The notes under the pieces are model-generated. The model had not been told where the DNA came from and ran no database searches. It was given only the letters and a program-made list of their open reading frames with translations. 64,000 nucleotides of DNA from Symsagittifera roscoffensis (lineage: Eukaryota > Xenacoelomorpha > Acoela > Convolutidae): assembly GCF_963678635.1 (NCBI RefSeq), contig NC_087069.1:47758276-47822275 (forward strand), read 5' to 3'. The translations under genes and the position numbers were made by a program. Positions 11,216-22,763 of this stretch are shown here, piece by piece. The first letter of the stretch is position 1. The number at the start of each line of letters is the position of its first letter.

Positions 11216-14200
11216 TACTCTATGTATGCGAAACTATGCTGAAACCTACTGAAACTTTCCTGGTTCCCGGAGTTCGATTGTTGACTTTAACAGTTCAACT
11301 TTATTCAAGTAACTTTTCACAACAATCAATTTCTTATTCACTGCTTTGTGTGTCTTCTCATCGTCGAGAATATTAGTTATCGTGTGTTTGGATCTGTCCA
11401 TAGTTTGATAACCGTACCAACTGTTACCGAGAAGCTTCATGGTCTCCACCGCAACTTCGTTGTGTGGATTCTCGTCTCATTCTCGTCGAGCATCATCATC
11501 AGATTGAACAAAATTGCTGAAACATTTCCTAGGTGTTTACTCGAGGAACCGTTAAACTATTTTACATTGAAGTCTAAGACTTAAATAGAAGTAAGCAAGG
11601 GCCAATTGGGCCAATTTTGTTTTAAAACTTGAAATCAACATTCGTTGTGAGTTTTTCAACAAATCAATTTCTTCGTCAAAGTTTTTCTTTTATTCTCCCA
11701 TGTCGTTTCGGTAGAGATCAAACATTTTAATTATTGAAGGAAAACTAGAAAATGTAGTTTTCTCAATTTGCTCGAAAATATCAAATCACGTTAAACATAG
11801 CCAAAAAAAGATCTTTTCTCAGGTTTTTCAAGTAAAGAATCAGTAGAGAGGGGCCTTTTGTAGAACAAATGGGTCTTGGTTTGATTCATGACCGTAGAAT
11901 CTGCTTTAGTACGCTCACACCACTCACAATCCCACATTCCTGATTTTTTTTTTTTTTGATAAAATCTCGTTTCAACTCATCCATTTCTCGCCTCTTATTT
12001 TCTTTTTTAATATCCTGTCCTGACAAATATGGACCAGTTTCTTGGCAAGAGCAGAGTAAATAGTAGCAACCCATAGCTTCAAATATTAGTTTTACAGTGA
12101 TCCCAATAGCAATGAACAAGGAAGCAGTCAAATTGCTTCCCGCTTGTGTAAAAACTCTCAATTTCACATTCTGGTCTCAATTCTGGATACAAGGATGTTT
12201 CTTGTTCTGTTATTTCTAGCTTCAAACCAATCAGTTTCAGAGTCAAACTGCCATCTTGTGTAAAGTCCTGTAAGCATCTCTTGACACATCAGGAATGGAT
12301 ATATTTGGCTACCGTCAATTCCAGCTATTATCTTGCAAACATTTGGCGAGTTACGAATATAAGTTTGATTGCCAACAGCTTTTCGTGTAAACACTTTTGA
12401 AAGACCACCAGCCACATCTTCTGTATTTCTCTCACATATTTCCTTGTCACCCTCAAATGACGAGTAGATTTTGTGATTTATCGGTTTGAGTAAGCACATA
12501 TTTGCAGGATTTGGAAGCGTACATCCCAGTTTCAACATGTCAATTCCCTTATCATAGTAATACTCTATTAATTTTGCATAGCTACAAGAGTGGGAAGAAC
12601 ATCGTTGTTGTAATATCCTTGTAAGAAGTCTTTGAGGTAGTCATGTTGTGATGTTCCCGGATGCTTTCAAATAAGAACAATTTTCGAAACCTGTTGGTGG
12701 AATTGAGTTAATACGCAACTTTTTAGCGCACTTTCTTGATCAAGTCCTTTATTAACCGGTTTCTGGTAGTCGTTGAATTTTTTTTTGAGAGTGTTGTGAT
12801 TTCTTAGTTTGCTGAAAAAAGAATTGAATGGTAGTAATCCGTGCAGTCAAGCTTGTCTGGACTGTCAAACCATTCGGAGGAGAAAAAAACCTTTGGTTTC
12901 GCTTGCCTTTTAGGTTTTCAGAAACGAATTCAAGGTGGCCGCTCCTCCGAAAAACTTCCTTATTTCGAGGAACTGTACATCTCCAAGTTTAAAGAGTATG
13001 AAATCATTTGACTTCTCAATGACTGTTTTTTCGATTTCTGTATCACAAATAAGGTACGGGATCAAATAAGATTTGATAAGGTCCAGATTGTATCTTCCAT
13101 TAATGAAATTAAAACTTGCAAAGTATTTACATAGCGCTATAAAGGATGTTTTAAATCATTCAGCTGTCTTATTTGAATTCTCAGGAATTTTGTAGACATG
13201 TCATTCTCCTCTCCGTCCTCAGCACTTTCATCTTCATGCTCGGAAACTTCTAGTCTTTTAGTTAAAGTTCTAGCATTGAGTTTATCAAAGATGTTTTTGA
13301 CTCGATCATTGACAGTGTTTTCAATTTCTTGAAACTTGGTTCTCATTTGTAACTGATTTGTTTCAGCCAGAAGTTCCAAATTGGAAACGAAAGCAATTAT
13401 TAGGAGATTTGGATCATTTTCACAAAAAAACTGGATCATGTTGCATTTTTTAAAATTTTGGGACGGAAATAGGGAAATTTTGGGACGGAAGTAGTTGTTC
13501 CACTTGCTTAAAATGGTCTGTGGGAGCACAAATTGATTCGAAGTCAAAGATTGTTTCATTTCTAAATGCTTCTCGGTGTAACTAATGTTGAATCCGTCCA
13601 GTTTCTCGAGTATTGTTTCCCGTAGTCTGTACGCGTTTTTGTGATAAATATGTTGCACTCTATCGTTACAAGTTAGAAGATGTCTGTTGAAGTTGTCCTA
13701 TCTGTTAAGGTAAAAGGTCACAGCTGGGAGATTGAAACCACCTGAAAAAAAAATTAAAATCTTTCGTAAGAATGATATGGTTGTTGAACCTTAACAATTT
13801 CGCGGTTTTTTAAAACTTTCTAATGCTTCGCCTGGCTAATTCTCCAACAGATGCTCTTTCTTGAATGTCAAAATTGTAAAAAAAATATGTTGCGTTCAAC
13901 TGTTTTCTCTACAAGAGGTAGATCATCAATTGACTCTTCATGAAAATTCTTCGGATCTTATCCAGAGTTTGATTCAAACACTGTAATCAATTGAGATGTA
14001 TGAGCATCGATGCTACAATGGCCATGCAAATACATTGTTATCACGGGGAAAGACGAATTGAAGTTTTTTTTTATTAGAGCATCAAAAATGGTTACATTTG
14101 AGGTCAACTTGAACCTTCAATTTGTGTTCTGGCGTTCCTGTGTGCATTGTTCCCCAATATCCAAATTTCGACTTTTCCCTGGTTTGTAACCATATCCAAT

Positions 14201-14841
14201 TTCGTACTTAGTAAATGGGATTTTTCGATCAAAGTATTGTTTTCGTGTGCATAGAAGCATCGATTTTCCCTCGCTTCAACATTGCGAAGAACAAATCTAA
14301 GAGCGATAATTATTTATGCGGCTGAATCGAGCTTGGTGAAGACTTCTTCGTGATTACTTTAGTATCTAATTTGGAATTTTGAAAAATAAATATTTTAGGT
14401 TTCCCGTTTTTCGTTTCTGTATCCACTAGATTATGTTGATAAGCAGTTAACTCCTCTTTGAGTTTCTCTCCATCTTTTCTTCCTCCTCACAATCTTGTTC
14501 AAGGCCGCTACACTATCAGTATGTTTCCGTTGTTTCATTCCATGTTCTTTTCTCAGATGATAATGGAGAGAGTAGTAACTCGGCAGCTCCTTCTCGCAAA
14601 ACGAGCAAACCGTTGATTACCTGGAGATTGATTACTTGGAAGATGATTACTTCGAACTTGGAGCATGCTTCTTAGCCACGTTATATTTCATTTCTTGCTG
14701 GTTGTAAGTGAAATAATAACAATCAGGACAAGAAAAAACCCCTTTAGCGCATCTTTTTTTCATTTCGGGCTTTATCAACTTGCCTGTAATTTTTGACAGA
14801 GTGCCACACTTGAGTTTCTCGTTTTTATTAAGCAACGGCAT
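11216..14841 (-). pseudogene. Family-B DNA polymerase pseudogene with N-terminal zinc fingers
   Basis: Read on the minus strand. It starts at 14,841 with MPLLNKNEK, then a C2H2-like finger (CPDC ... KYNVAKKH) and a second finger near 14,560-14,610 (CSFC ... HYHLRKEH). The 3'-5' exonuclease motif I is visible near 13,505-13,551 (IFDFESICAPTDHF), in a different frame from its surroundings. Polymerase motif A is at 12,287-12,322 (GIDGSQIYPFLM). A conserved Cys-rich segment follows in the frame at 11,886-12,167 (EAMGCYYLLCSCQE). Motif B is near 11,390-11,443 (KLLGNSWYGYQ). The reading switches frame at least four times and has in-frame stops. It ends before motif C (the DTD metal-binding site), at the edge of the terminal repeat. 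It matches the protein-primed/organellar-viral PolB group carried by Polinton-like elements and is not functional. Confidence 0.88.
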
Positions 14842-15624
14842 CTAAAAAACTAAGAGATTTACAAAGCAACAAAAGTTAGGAAACTATCACTTGGTACACA
14901 CCAAAGAGGGAGTTTGAAACGTACCAGAAACTTTTTTTGGACATTTGCACTCACTTTGATTTTTTTCGTGTATATGTTATTTTTTCGTGTAGTTATACAA
15001 TGTATAGAACAATTGTTTTTAGTATAAAAGAAAATCAGAATGAATATAATTTATTCGCTGTCGCTTAAAGAAAAGTAACAAACAAATTCGATATCAACCA
15101 ATCAGAATTCACAAATTTTAAACCTATTTTGAAATTTGATCTTTTTCCTAAGTTGAAAAATGTCTCTAAAAAGACTTGATATTCCTCGATTTGCTCGACA
15201 GGGAAAAAGAAAAAATCCACTGATTTTCTAATTGAAGAAATAGACGTTGACTCCTAATTTTGTTTTACAAATTTTTGGATGTTTATGTTGTCCAAAACAG
15301 AGCTCTCCGACTAAGTAAAGGTCTATTTGGAAAAACTTGCCCCAACAAAAACTTTACTTTTGAGCCAAATGTTGACCATAAAAGCTTTAAAGTAACGGCT
15401 GAATTACACCTGCTTAGAAAAGAAATTTAATCTTTCCAGAAACTTGAATCTATTCAAAAAGTCGTACCATATTATATCAAAGACTCTTTTTATCCCCGAC
15501 CCGATACACAAACTTAAGCTCTAAATAATTTAATTTCAACTTAACTACCGTCAATTAACTCCTCTCTCAGCTCTAAGACATCCATTTTTTTACTCTGTAT
15601 CTTTTACTCGACTTATTGCTCAAA

Positions 15625-16110
15625 ATGATCTTCTCAGTGCAAAACAGGAACCTTCTCTTCTCGGTAGAACTTTCGGCTGATCGAGTACAAATCCATGTGC
15701 TAGAAATAGTCTCTGGAGTACTTTTGGCACGAGTGGACATCCCGATTTAAGTCTGGCATATAATGGAGGTGATAAGAAGAGATTTCAACGAGCATCGTAT
15801 GACGCAAATACCCATCACAGAGAACCAACTTGGAGAAATGCAATTGATGAAGGAAGTGTCTGAGCATGTAGAAATGAACTAACCCGACAGTCTTGACTCT
15901 AGATATCTGGCTCATCAAGTCGACAACTTCCTCTTTCCTTGGGAGGAAACAGTATCAGCTGAAAACCCCATCGCACTAGACAAAATTGAGGGCTTATCAG
16001 AAACAATGACATCTCCAGCTCCACAACAACAAACAGTACAACCTCGACCAGCAATGAAATCTATGGAGAACCTTCTGAATTTTTCTGCTGCTCGAAAGCT
16101 GTTTGGTTAA
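15625..16110 (+). pseudogene. Gene 1 copy in element 1 (unrecognised acidic protein), broken
   Basis: An ATG at 15,625 opens a 162-codon frame ending TAA at 16,108. It is clearly homologous to the gene 1 copies at 58,149-58,624 (-) and 59,515-60,018 (+). Shared parts include MIFSVQN at the start, the RDFNEHRMTQ block, NFLFPWEE and a Pro/Gln-rich acidic tail ending AARKLFG. Two in-frame stops interrupt it. One falls between DIPI and VWH, at the same place as in the 59,515 copy. I do not recognise the family. The acidic, proline-rich C-terminus could suit a regulatory protein, but that is a guess. Confidence 0.65.
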
Positions 16111-16354
16111 ATAATATGGTAAAGATAATCTTGTTAATTCATAAAATTCTTCGATTTTTTAAATACGAGAACAGAAGAGAAGTTCAGGGTAAGCCAATCC
16201 AACTAGTTAAAAAACAATCAGAATACAATTTGCTTCAGCGCTCCACACTTGCTCGCATGTTAAGAAGCTTGACTAAAATTCACACACATTAGAAAAAAAA
16301 CGCTAGAAAAACTGCAGAGAAGTAAAAAGACCTGATGGATCTTTTGCAATTTTG

Positions 16355-16495
16355 TTGAAAAATTTAAAACACTTTTCACATATTGTTAAACAAATTGAAA
16401 CATTTTTCACGTGTTGTAGAAAAAAATGAAACACTTTTCGCATTTTGTCGAAAAAAAGAAACCAATTTTCGCATTTTGTCAAAAAAGTCATTAGT
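16355..16495 (+). repeat. Short degenerate tandem repeat, about 35 bp unit
   Basis: Four degenerate copies of a unit like TTGTTGAAAAAATGAAACACTTTTCGCA. It resembles the GCAAAA-rich stretches at the same place in the palindrome arms (57,480-58,060 and 60,050-60,800). Confidence 0.6.
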
Positions 16496-16611
16496 TTTTC
16501 TTGCACTGTTAATAATTTTGTTTTATGATTTGTTTGTTCAAAAATTAATTCACAACAAAACTATTTTTGCATGTATATTCATCGAAAACAACAGAAAATC
16601 AATGTATCAAC

Positions 16612-16840
16612 ATAGGGATTAGCGGTTTAAATCATCAATATAGAAAACTTTTAAGCAAAAAGCAAACATGTTCTTACATTATTTTTTTTTCGTTTTTCGC
16701 ATTTCCATTTGAAAATTTAAATGGAATTTAGCTTTTTTTCTGAAAAACCAGGAAAAAACATGCATTTTACCCACACAAATCTTAGATATTTTCGCTCAAT
16801 TGTGAACAATTCAAAACGTTTTTTTTACACATTGCAAAAA
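16612..16840 (+). repeat. Direct repeat, copy 1 (partner at 17,238)
   Basis: Begins ATAGGGATTAGCGGT and continues through a shared block ending near CTCAATTGTGAACAATTCAA. The same order appears at 17,238-17,465. These are internal duplications of element 1. Confidence 0.75.
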
Positions 16841-17237
16841 TTTTCAAAAACTAAGTTAAAAAATTCGAAACAAAATTTTTTGTCTTTTTTGTCTTTTATC
16901 TTTATTAAAACTTCTTATTTGATTGTAGAATGAGTTTTTTCTATTTTAATCAAATTTTTCTCAATCAAATTGCTTTTTAAAGACATATCAAGGTCAACTA
17001 CTAAGAGAACATTTAAAGAGAACATTCTATCAAAAAGAATACATAATCACCATGCACAGAGCCATGACAAATAATAGAACAATCAATAACCTTGCACAAA
17101 TCAGATTTATATTTTTAAATTTGAATTTTTCAAACTCTATCCGGAAATGTTGATCCAAGAGTTTGCTTGGAAGCAAGTTATTGATTGGAGCTTAGATAAT
17201 GTTTTTTGAAAATTTTCCAATTAGTCGTTTCTTTGCA

Positions 17238-17465
17238 TAGGGATTAGCGGTCCAAGCCATCAATAAAGAAATTTTTTAATCAATAAGTTAACATGTTTTT
17301 CACAATATATTCTTTGCGTTTTTTGCATTTCAATTTGAAAATTTAGGTTGGAATTTTGCTTTTTTCTGAAAAAACCAGAAAAAAACATGCAGTTTATTCA
17401 CACAAATCTTAGATATTTTTGCTCAATTGTGAACAATTCAAATAGTTTTTTTTACATTTTAGTTT
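17238..17465 (+). repeat. Direct repeat, copy 2 (partner at 16,612)
   Basis: Second copy of the ATAGGGATTAGCGGT segment, offset about 626 bases. In addition, 17,000-17,237 matches 19,600-19,770. Together these suggest that 17,238-19,600 was added to an older element arm by duplication and insertion. Confidence 0.7.
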
Positions 17466-18553
17466 TTTTTACAATCAGAAAAGTTCCAGAATCCTCTAAA
17501 TGTTAAATTCTACACATTAACTTCTAGAGTTTTTTATAAGACATAAGACATAAGACCTTTTCAGAATTTTCTGAATCTTCTAAGTTCTAGAATTATCCTT
17601 TAAAATTTTAACCAATCAGAATTTTAGAACAAACTCTAAGGTTGATGAGATTGATGAAACGATTTGTTGGTTTTTATATATTTAAGTGTTTATTGTTTTT
17701 ATTTCCAAATAAGGATACTTAGTCAAGGTTGTGATTAATAGGAGTAGATTTCAATTCTTCATTTTTCAAAATAAATTTTCTCAATTAGATTCAGTTCAAC
17801 AAGAAATCTTATTCCACAAAACATCTTATACAGAAAAAAAAATCAACCAATTTGATGGTACACATTTTTCTCTTTCTTAATCAAACTGACTGAAGTGTTG
17901 AATTATTTTTGATTGCGTTCAGATATTTATCGAGAATGTAACGAACACCTACTTTAAAATGGTAAAAAGATAGAGCTGAAAAAAAACTACCGATTTATTG
18001 AAAATCTCCTAGTTCGTTCCACCAACATGAAAAAAGTTTTCAGAAGAAACAGATGTCTAACCCAAAAGTTAAAGCCAATCATAATAGAACGGGCGAGTTA
18101 CTGCATCCAGTTTAAAATTGGATATATAAGAATCTCAAATATATATAAGAATCTCAAATATAAAGAATTCTCCCAGTCTGGTGAGCAAATTATCATGGAT
18201 CTTTCAGAATAGAGAGAGCTCGAGAGCAAAAGAAACAGAAATTTAGAAAAGAAGTAGATATGTCTAAGTCACTTTCCAGAAAAAGGTACGGGTTTTCTTA
18301 TGATTAAAAAGAAAAATATATTGATGAAATTGTGAATCTGGGATATCGAAATAGTTTTTACTTGCTTACAAGTGAGCATTTACTACAAATGACTATTTTG
18401 AATGAGTGGTTGAATTTGACAACAATTATTTCAGTACCTTACTGGTTTCCTTGCATCATTGGTGAAAAAATGAAAACATAGGCGCTACGCGCAATACACC
18501 GAAGGCATAGAAACTGAAGCAAAAACCAAACAACTTGAACAACTAATAATTGA

Positions 18554-19137
18554 AGAATAACAGTTCTAGAACAAAAAATCGTACTAATACATGTATACAC
18601 CAAAATTTTGCTATATCGAGAAAGAGCCTGAAATAACAGTTCTAGAACTAGAAATCGTACTAACACATGTATAGGTTAAATTTTTGATATATCAACGAAG
18701 AACATAAAATAACACTTCTAGAACTAAAAATCGTACTAACACATGTATACACCAAAATTTTACTATATTGACAAAGGGCCTGAAATAACAGTTCGTGAGC
18801 TAAAAATCGTACGAACACATGTATACACCAAAATTTTGCTATATTGGCAAAGATCATGAAATAACAGTTCGAGAGCTAAAAATCGTACTAACACATGTAT
18901 ACGTCAAATTTTTGCTATATTGACAAAGATCATGGAATAACAGTTCGAGAACTAAAAATGGTACTAACACATGTATACAATAAAATTTTGATATATTGAC
19001 AAAGATCATAAAATAACAGTTCGAGAACTAAAAATCGTAAAAACACATGTATACACTAAAATTTTGATATATTGACATAGATCATAAAATAACAGTTCGA
19101 GAACTAAAAATGGTACTAACACATGTATACGCTCAAA
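18554..19137 (+). repeat. Satellite-like array, 76-77 bp unit, about 7.6 copies
   Basis: Units start AATAACAGTTCTAGAACTA, then AAAATCGTACTAACACATGT. Starts at 18,554, 18,630, 18,707, 18,783, 18,859, 18,935, 19,012 and 19,088 give a regular 76-77 bp period. Copies differ by a few bases each. Minus-strand readings through it are only translations of the repeat. Confidence 0.95.
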
Positions 19138-19689
19138 ACTAAACATAATTAAATAAATAGAAGAACAGATAATTAAATAAATAAAGATGAACAAATAAAG
19201 AAACAAACATACGCAATCACGTGACATAGCGCGATATAGTCCAGCCCACATGATAATTGATAACTGTGGACGTTATTTGTCGACACTTGACAACAGACAA
19301 CATTAAAAAAACCCGTTACACGATACCATAACACCTTGACTAAAGTCTTCGGTGTAACCAATTGCGAAAGAAGGTGCAAGAAAGAAAAAATGAATATTCA
19401 ACAGGATCCTTTATTTTTCAACAGGATCCTTTAAGAAAACATGATGTAGCTTTCGAAGGAGGAAAAGACAACGAACTCGAAATTGAACTCAGTTTTGGTT
19501 TCATTTTTTTTGTCTTTTTACACATTTATTAAAACTTTTCATTTGATTGAAAGTGAGTTTTCTTTTTATTTGTATCAGATTTTCCTCAACCAAATCTTTT
19601 CTTAAAAGACATATCAGAGTAAACTACTAAGAGAACATTTAAAGAGAACATTTTATCAAAAAGCGTACACAACCACCATGCTGATCCAA

Positions 19690-20145
19690 GAGTTTGCGTG
19701 GAAGCAAGTCCTTGATTAGAGCTTAGATAATGTCTCTTGATTTTTTCCAATTAGTCGTTTCTTTGCAATGTTAGGCATTTTGTCGGCTTCTTTACACCGT
19801 GAATTATACCGAACTGCTCGACTAAGCTGATTGAATACTTATCCGTTTGATATGTAACAATACTTGAACAGAACATATTTTTGAACAAAAAGCAAGAACA
19901 GTCAATTTCTTGATATAACTTAACATATTTATCTAATCTCTGCAGAGTTTGGATTGGAGATGTTCTTGTTAAAACCAAATGGAAATTACAATTCTCCAAA
20001 TGTCATAACGAAGTGAGGCTAGGCACAAAATAATATCGGTTTACTATGTAATTTTTGTAAAACGCGTTCGAATAGAAATAAAGAGTGATTTTTCAATAAA
20101 ATCTGAACGCAAGCTGGGGAGAGCTTGACATATAGCAGCAGCCAT
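19690..20145 (-). pseudogene. Gene 2 copy in element 1, broken
   Basis: Homologous to the intact 156-residue frame at 56,678-57,148. It has a start-like ATGGCTGCTGC near 20,145 and an alignable segment reading LQRLDKYVKLYQEIDCSCF. Frameshifts and stops interrupt it. The function is not recognised. Its strand, opposite to genes 1 and 3, matches the palindrome arms. Confidence 0.55.
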
Positions 20146-20349
20146 CTGAAAGAATGGTTTTTTCAGTGAAATGTGGATTAACATAGGAGCACTAACACCT
20201 TCACAGTATCTTTTTGGAAACTTCAGACAAACATTTCATATTTGGTTCTACTTCCCTATATGGAAATCGCGATGACTCATACTGTTTACTTCAAAATTCT
20301 TTTAGTCCCAAAATCATCTCTCTCATTTCTGTTTAACTGGTTAATTTAT

Positions 20350-20822
20350 TTTTCTCGGGAAAAAGTGCTTAAGAAAGGACAATAGGCCCAATTATCTTGA
20401 ATTGTCATAAAATCAAACAAGAACTGAGAGATTTGCTTGGTCCCAAAAATCTCAAATGGGGAAAGTTTACTTTGAACCCTGCTGACAATTATTCAAGAAA
20501 AACGAGTTGAGGCAACGCGATAACCCTAGAAATTCTATCATGGTGAGAAAAAATTATGCTCGGCATATGGAAAAGAGTATTTGAAATAGCAACAAACGAC
20601 ATGAGAAGGGTGTGTGCCACAAACAAGAAATACAGTGTGAACGTTATTTCACACTCGACTCTTACATCTTACATTCACACTCGACTCTTCACTGCAAAGA
20701 AAAAGGAAGGATTCAGCAAGTTGTCTCTGTCAACTAACGTTTTAATGAAACCAATGAATTGTTCCAAGTTTTTGGAGACTTTATGTTTGCTAATAATTGT
20801 CAGACTTAGTAATGCTTTGTAA
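20350..20822 (+). pseudogene. Gene 3 copy in element 1, broken
   Basis: Homologous to gene 3 of the palindrome arms (55,934-56,472 minus; 61,645-62,190 plus). Alignable blocks include LRDLLGPKNLKWG-like text near 20,430 and RVFEIATNDMRRVC near 20,580. Frameshifts separate them. No known domain recognised. Confidence 0.55.
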
Positions 20823-21769
20823 TGATTTGTTTGTTTGGTAATTGAAATTATTTTGATTCAAATTTATAATTTTTGAAGGATGTCTACATTTAGAGTTAGA
20901 ACCTTGATTGTTTTTGAAAAACTCTGCCAAAACAAACAGTCTTTTAAACTTTGATTGAAAACATAAAGCGAATACCAGTTGGTTTTCCGGCATTTATTTG
21001 AAAAAGTTAACTTATAGCTATTCTGCTGCTTTCATATAAAATAAGGTAAAAACTCTATTACTTGGGCTTATTTACAAAGAAGAATTTCTTTTTAGTTCAA
21101 AAAACTTTATGAAATTTTAACAAATATTTGTATTTTACTGCTTATTTTCATTTTTCCCCAAAGTTTTAAAATTTCGACTGGTTACATCAAAAAAAGTGAG
21201 ATGCCAAGTAGGGCAACACAAACAGTTTGTTGTAGATCTTACTACGAGATGTTAGAAAAAAGATATAAATTTTTGAATAAAAAATTTACAACAGAAAATG
21301 TGTGTTTTAGCCAGAAAAAAACAGATCAAAAGTGTTCTCAAAGTAAAAAATAGGTGTTTATCAAATTTAAAGCTAAATTTGTTCAAAAGTTTTTAATTTG
21401 AAATATTATTCATCATTATTGTTTGTTGTACAGAAACACCAGTTGTTTAATAGAAACATGTAGAGGATACTTGATACATAAGAGTAGTGCCAGATATATG
21501 AACAATGTTTTCAGTTACAAGAATGGACTTAGATTGACTGCTCAGTTATTGATAATTAATTTCTCAGTTAATCATAAAAAATTGAGTGAATCAATACTAA
21601 TGTTTTGTAAAATGCTTAAACAAAAAATTTCCAAAAATCTGGAAAATCAGATAAAAATAAAATCTGTGAAAATATCATTTTGTTAGTTTATGTCAAAATT
21701 GATAACTTCTTCAATAAAAAAAGCTTATTTTTGATTGATTAATATCAAGTTTGTTAAAACTTGCATTAC
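20823..21769. other. AT-rich interior of element 1, no clear gene
   Basis: In the palindrome arms this position holds gene 4. Here I could not find its conserved WWTDDVDGDC segment. An 87-residue plus-strand frame at 21,423-21,686 is AT-driven and unsupported. Confidence 0.4.
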
Positions 21770-22040
21770 AACTTAAGCTTGACTCTGTTTGGCTGATATC
21801 GAAATTTTTGATAAATCCTTGATAAGAAAAGCTTGATTCAAATTGGTTGACACGAGAGCATCTAATATTTCTTTGATGAATACAGCCTGATTGTGATTGG
21901 CTGATATCAAAACTTTCGAAAAATGCCTGATAAGTAAACCCGATTCTGATTGGTTGTTATCAAAGTTTTTGAAAACTCCCTCCGCGACAAGTAAAGTTCG
22001 ATTCTGATTGGTTGATTTTAATTCAGCTGCACCGAATAGG
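21770..22040 (+). promoter_or_regulatory. CCAAT-box tandem array upstream of the zinc-finger gene (element 1)
   Basis: Five copies of a unit like GATTCTGATTGGTTGATATC. ATTGG/TTTGG cores lie at 21,788, 21,842, 21,896, 21,949 and 22,007, spaced 53-58 bp. On the other strand the best copies read ACCAATCAGAATC, a full match to the NF-Y (CCAAT-box) consensus. The array ends about 190 bases before the zinc-finger coding start, so a promoter role is likely but inferred. Confidence 0.7.
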
Positions 22041-22188
22041 ATGAAATCCATTCTGATGTTCCTTCACGTTGAAAGACATTTTGTCAAGAAACTTGCATGA
22101 TCGTTAATTTATTTTTGTTTATTTTTGAAACTTTTGAAATTTAGTGCAAACTCCTTCTTAAAATTTTGGAACTTTCCAAATCTTCCAT

Positions 22189-22763
22189 TTGTTCTCAAGT
22201 TCTTTTTTACTAATCAAAACATCGTCACTGAATAGAAATGAAACAAGTGCATGTCTTGTATGTGATAGAGAGTACACTCGCTCACAATTATCACGACATC
22301 GCAAGCTTTGTGGTATTTTGAAGTGTCCAAATTACCATTTTCATACATTTGGCAGCGAAGAACTGAATCTTCATATCAAACAAAGGATTTCTTCTGTTCA
22401 AATTATTATTCTACTTGGTAATGGAAAATACGAAGCGCAAAATCCAAACACACTCAACGAGAAGAAGTAATTAAATTTTTCTATGAAAACAAAGTGAGCA
22501 TAGCAAAAATATTTTCGATGAGAAATTCTAACCTAAAAAAATATAGAAATCTGTTCTATTAGTTCTAGTAATTTGATAAATTTGGATAAAACATTAACAT
22601 ATTAAGCAAAAAGAAATTTTTTAAATGCATTTCTCAAAATATTCAATTATGCTTTTGTTCAAAGTTTCCTTTTGATGATAACACCAACTCGAGCGAAAAT
22701 AAGATTCAAATTTTGGCAAAAATTGCATTGGAAGTCGATCCAAAAACCTTTAATCTAGAGTAA
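22189..22763 (+). pseudogene. Zinc-finger gene copy in element 1 (two exons, start lost)
   Basis: Exon 1 encodes SSLNRNETSACLVCDREYTR, then paired Cys/His ligands (RHRKLCG, LKC) and an EELNLHIK block. The ATG found in the other copies is changed to ACA here, near 22,225. Exon 2 lies at 22,665-22,763 after a ttcaaag acceptor and ends with DPKTFNLE and a stop, shorter than the 144 bases of the other copies. The product is a small putative nucleic-acid-binding zinc-finger protein. It resembles the N-terminal finger of the PolB pseudogene, which also starts MPxLNxNE. Confidence 0.65.

Noticed and set aside
18554..19137. CRISPR array
   Set aside because: Repeats are head-to-tail without unique spacers, in a eukaryotic context.
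18439..19251. Several minus-strand frames with repeated VYTCVSTIFSS text
   Set aside because: They are only translations of the 76-bp satellite. The repetition in the protein follows from the DNA repeat.
21773..22051. 92-aa minus-strand frame with repeated ISANHNQA-like text
   Set aside because: It is a translation of the CCAAT array; the period equals the DNA unit.
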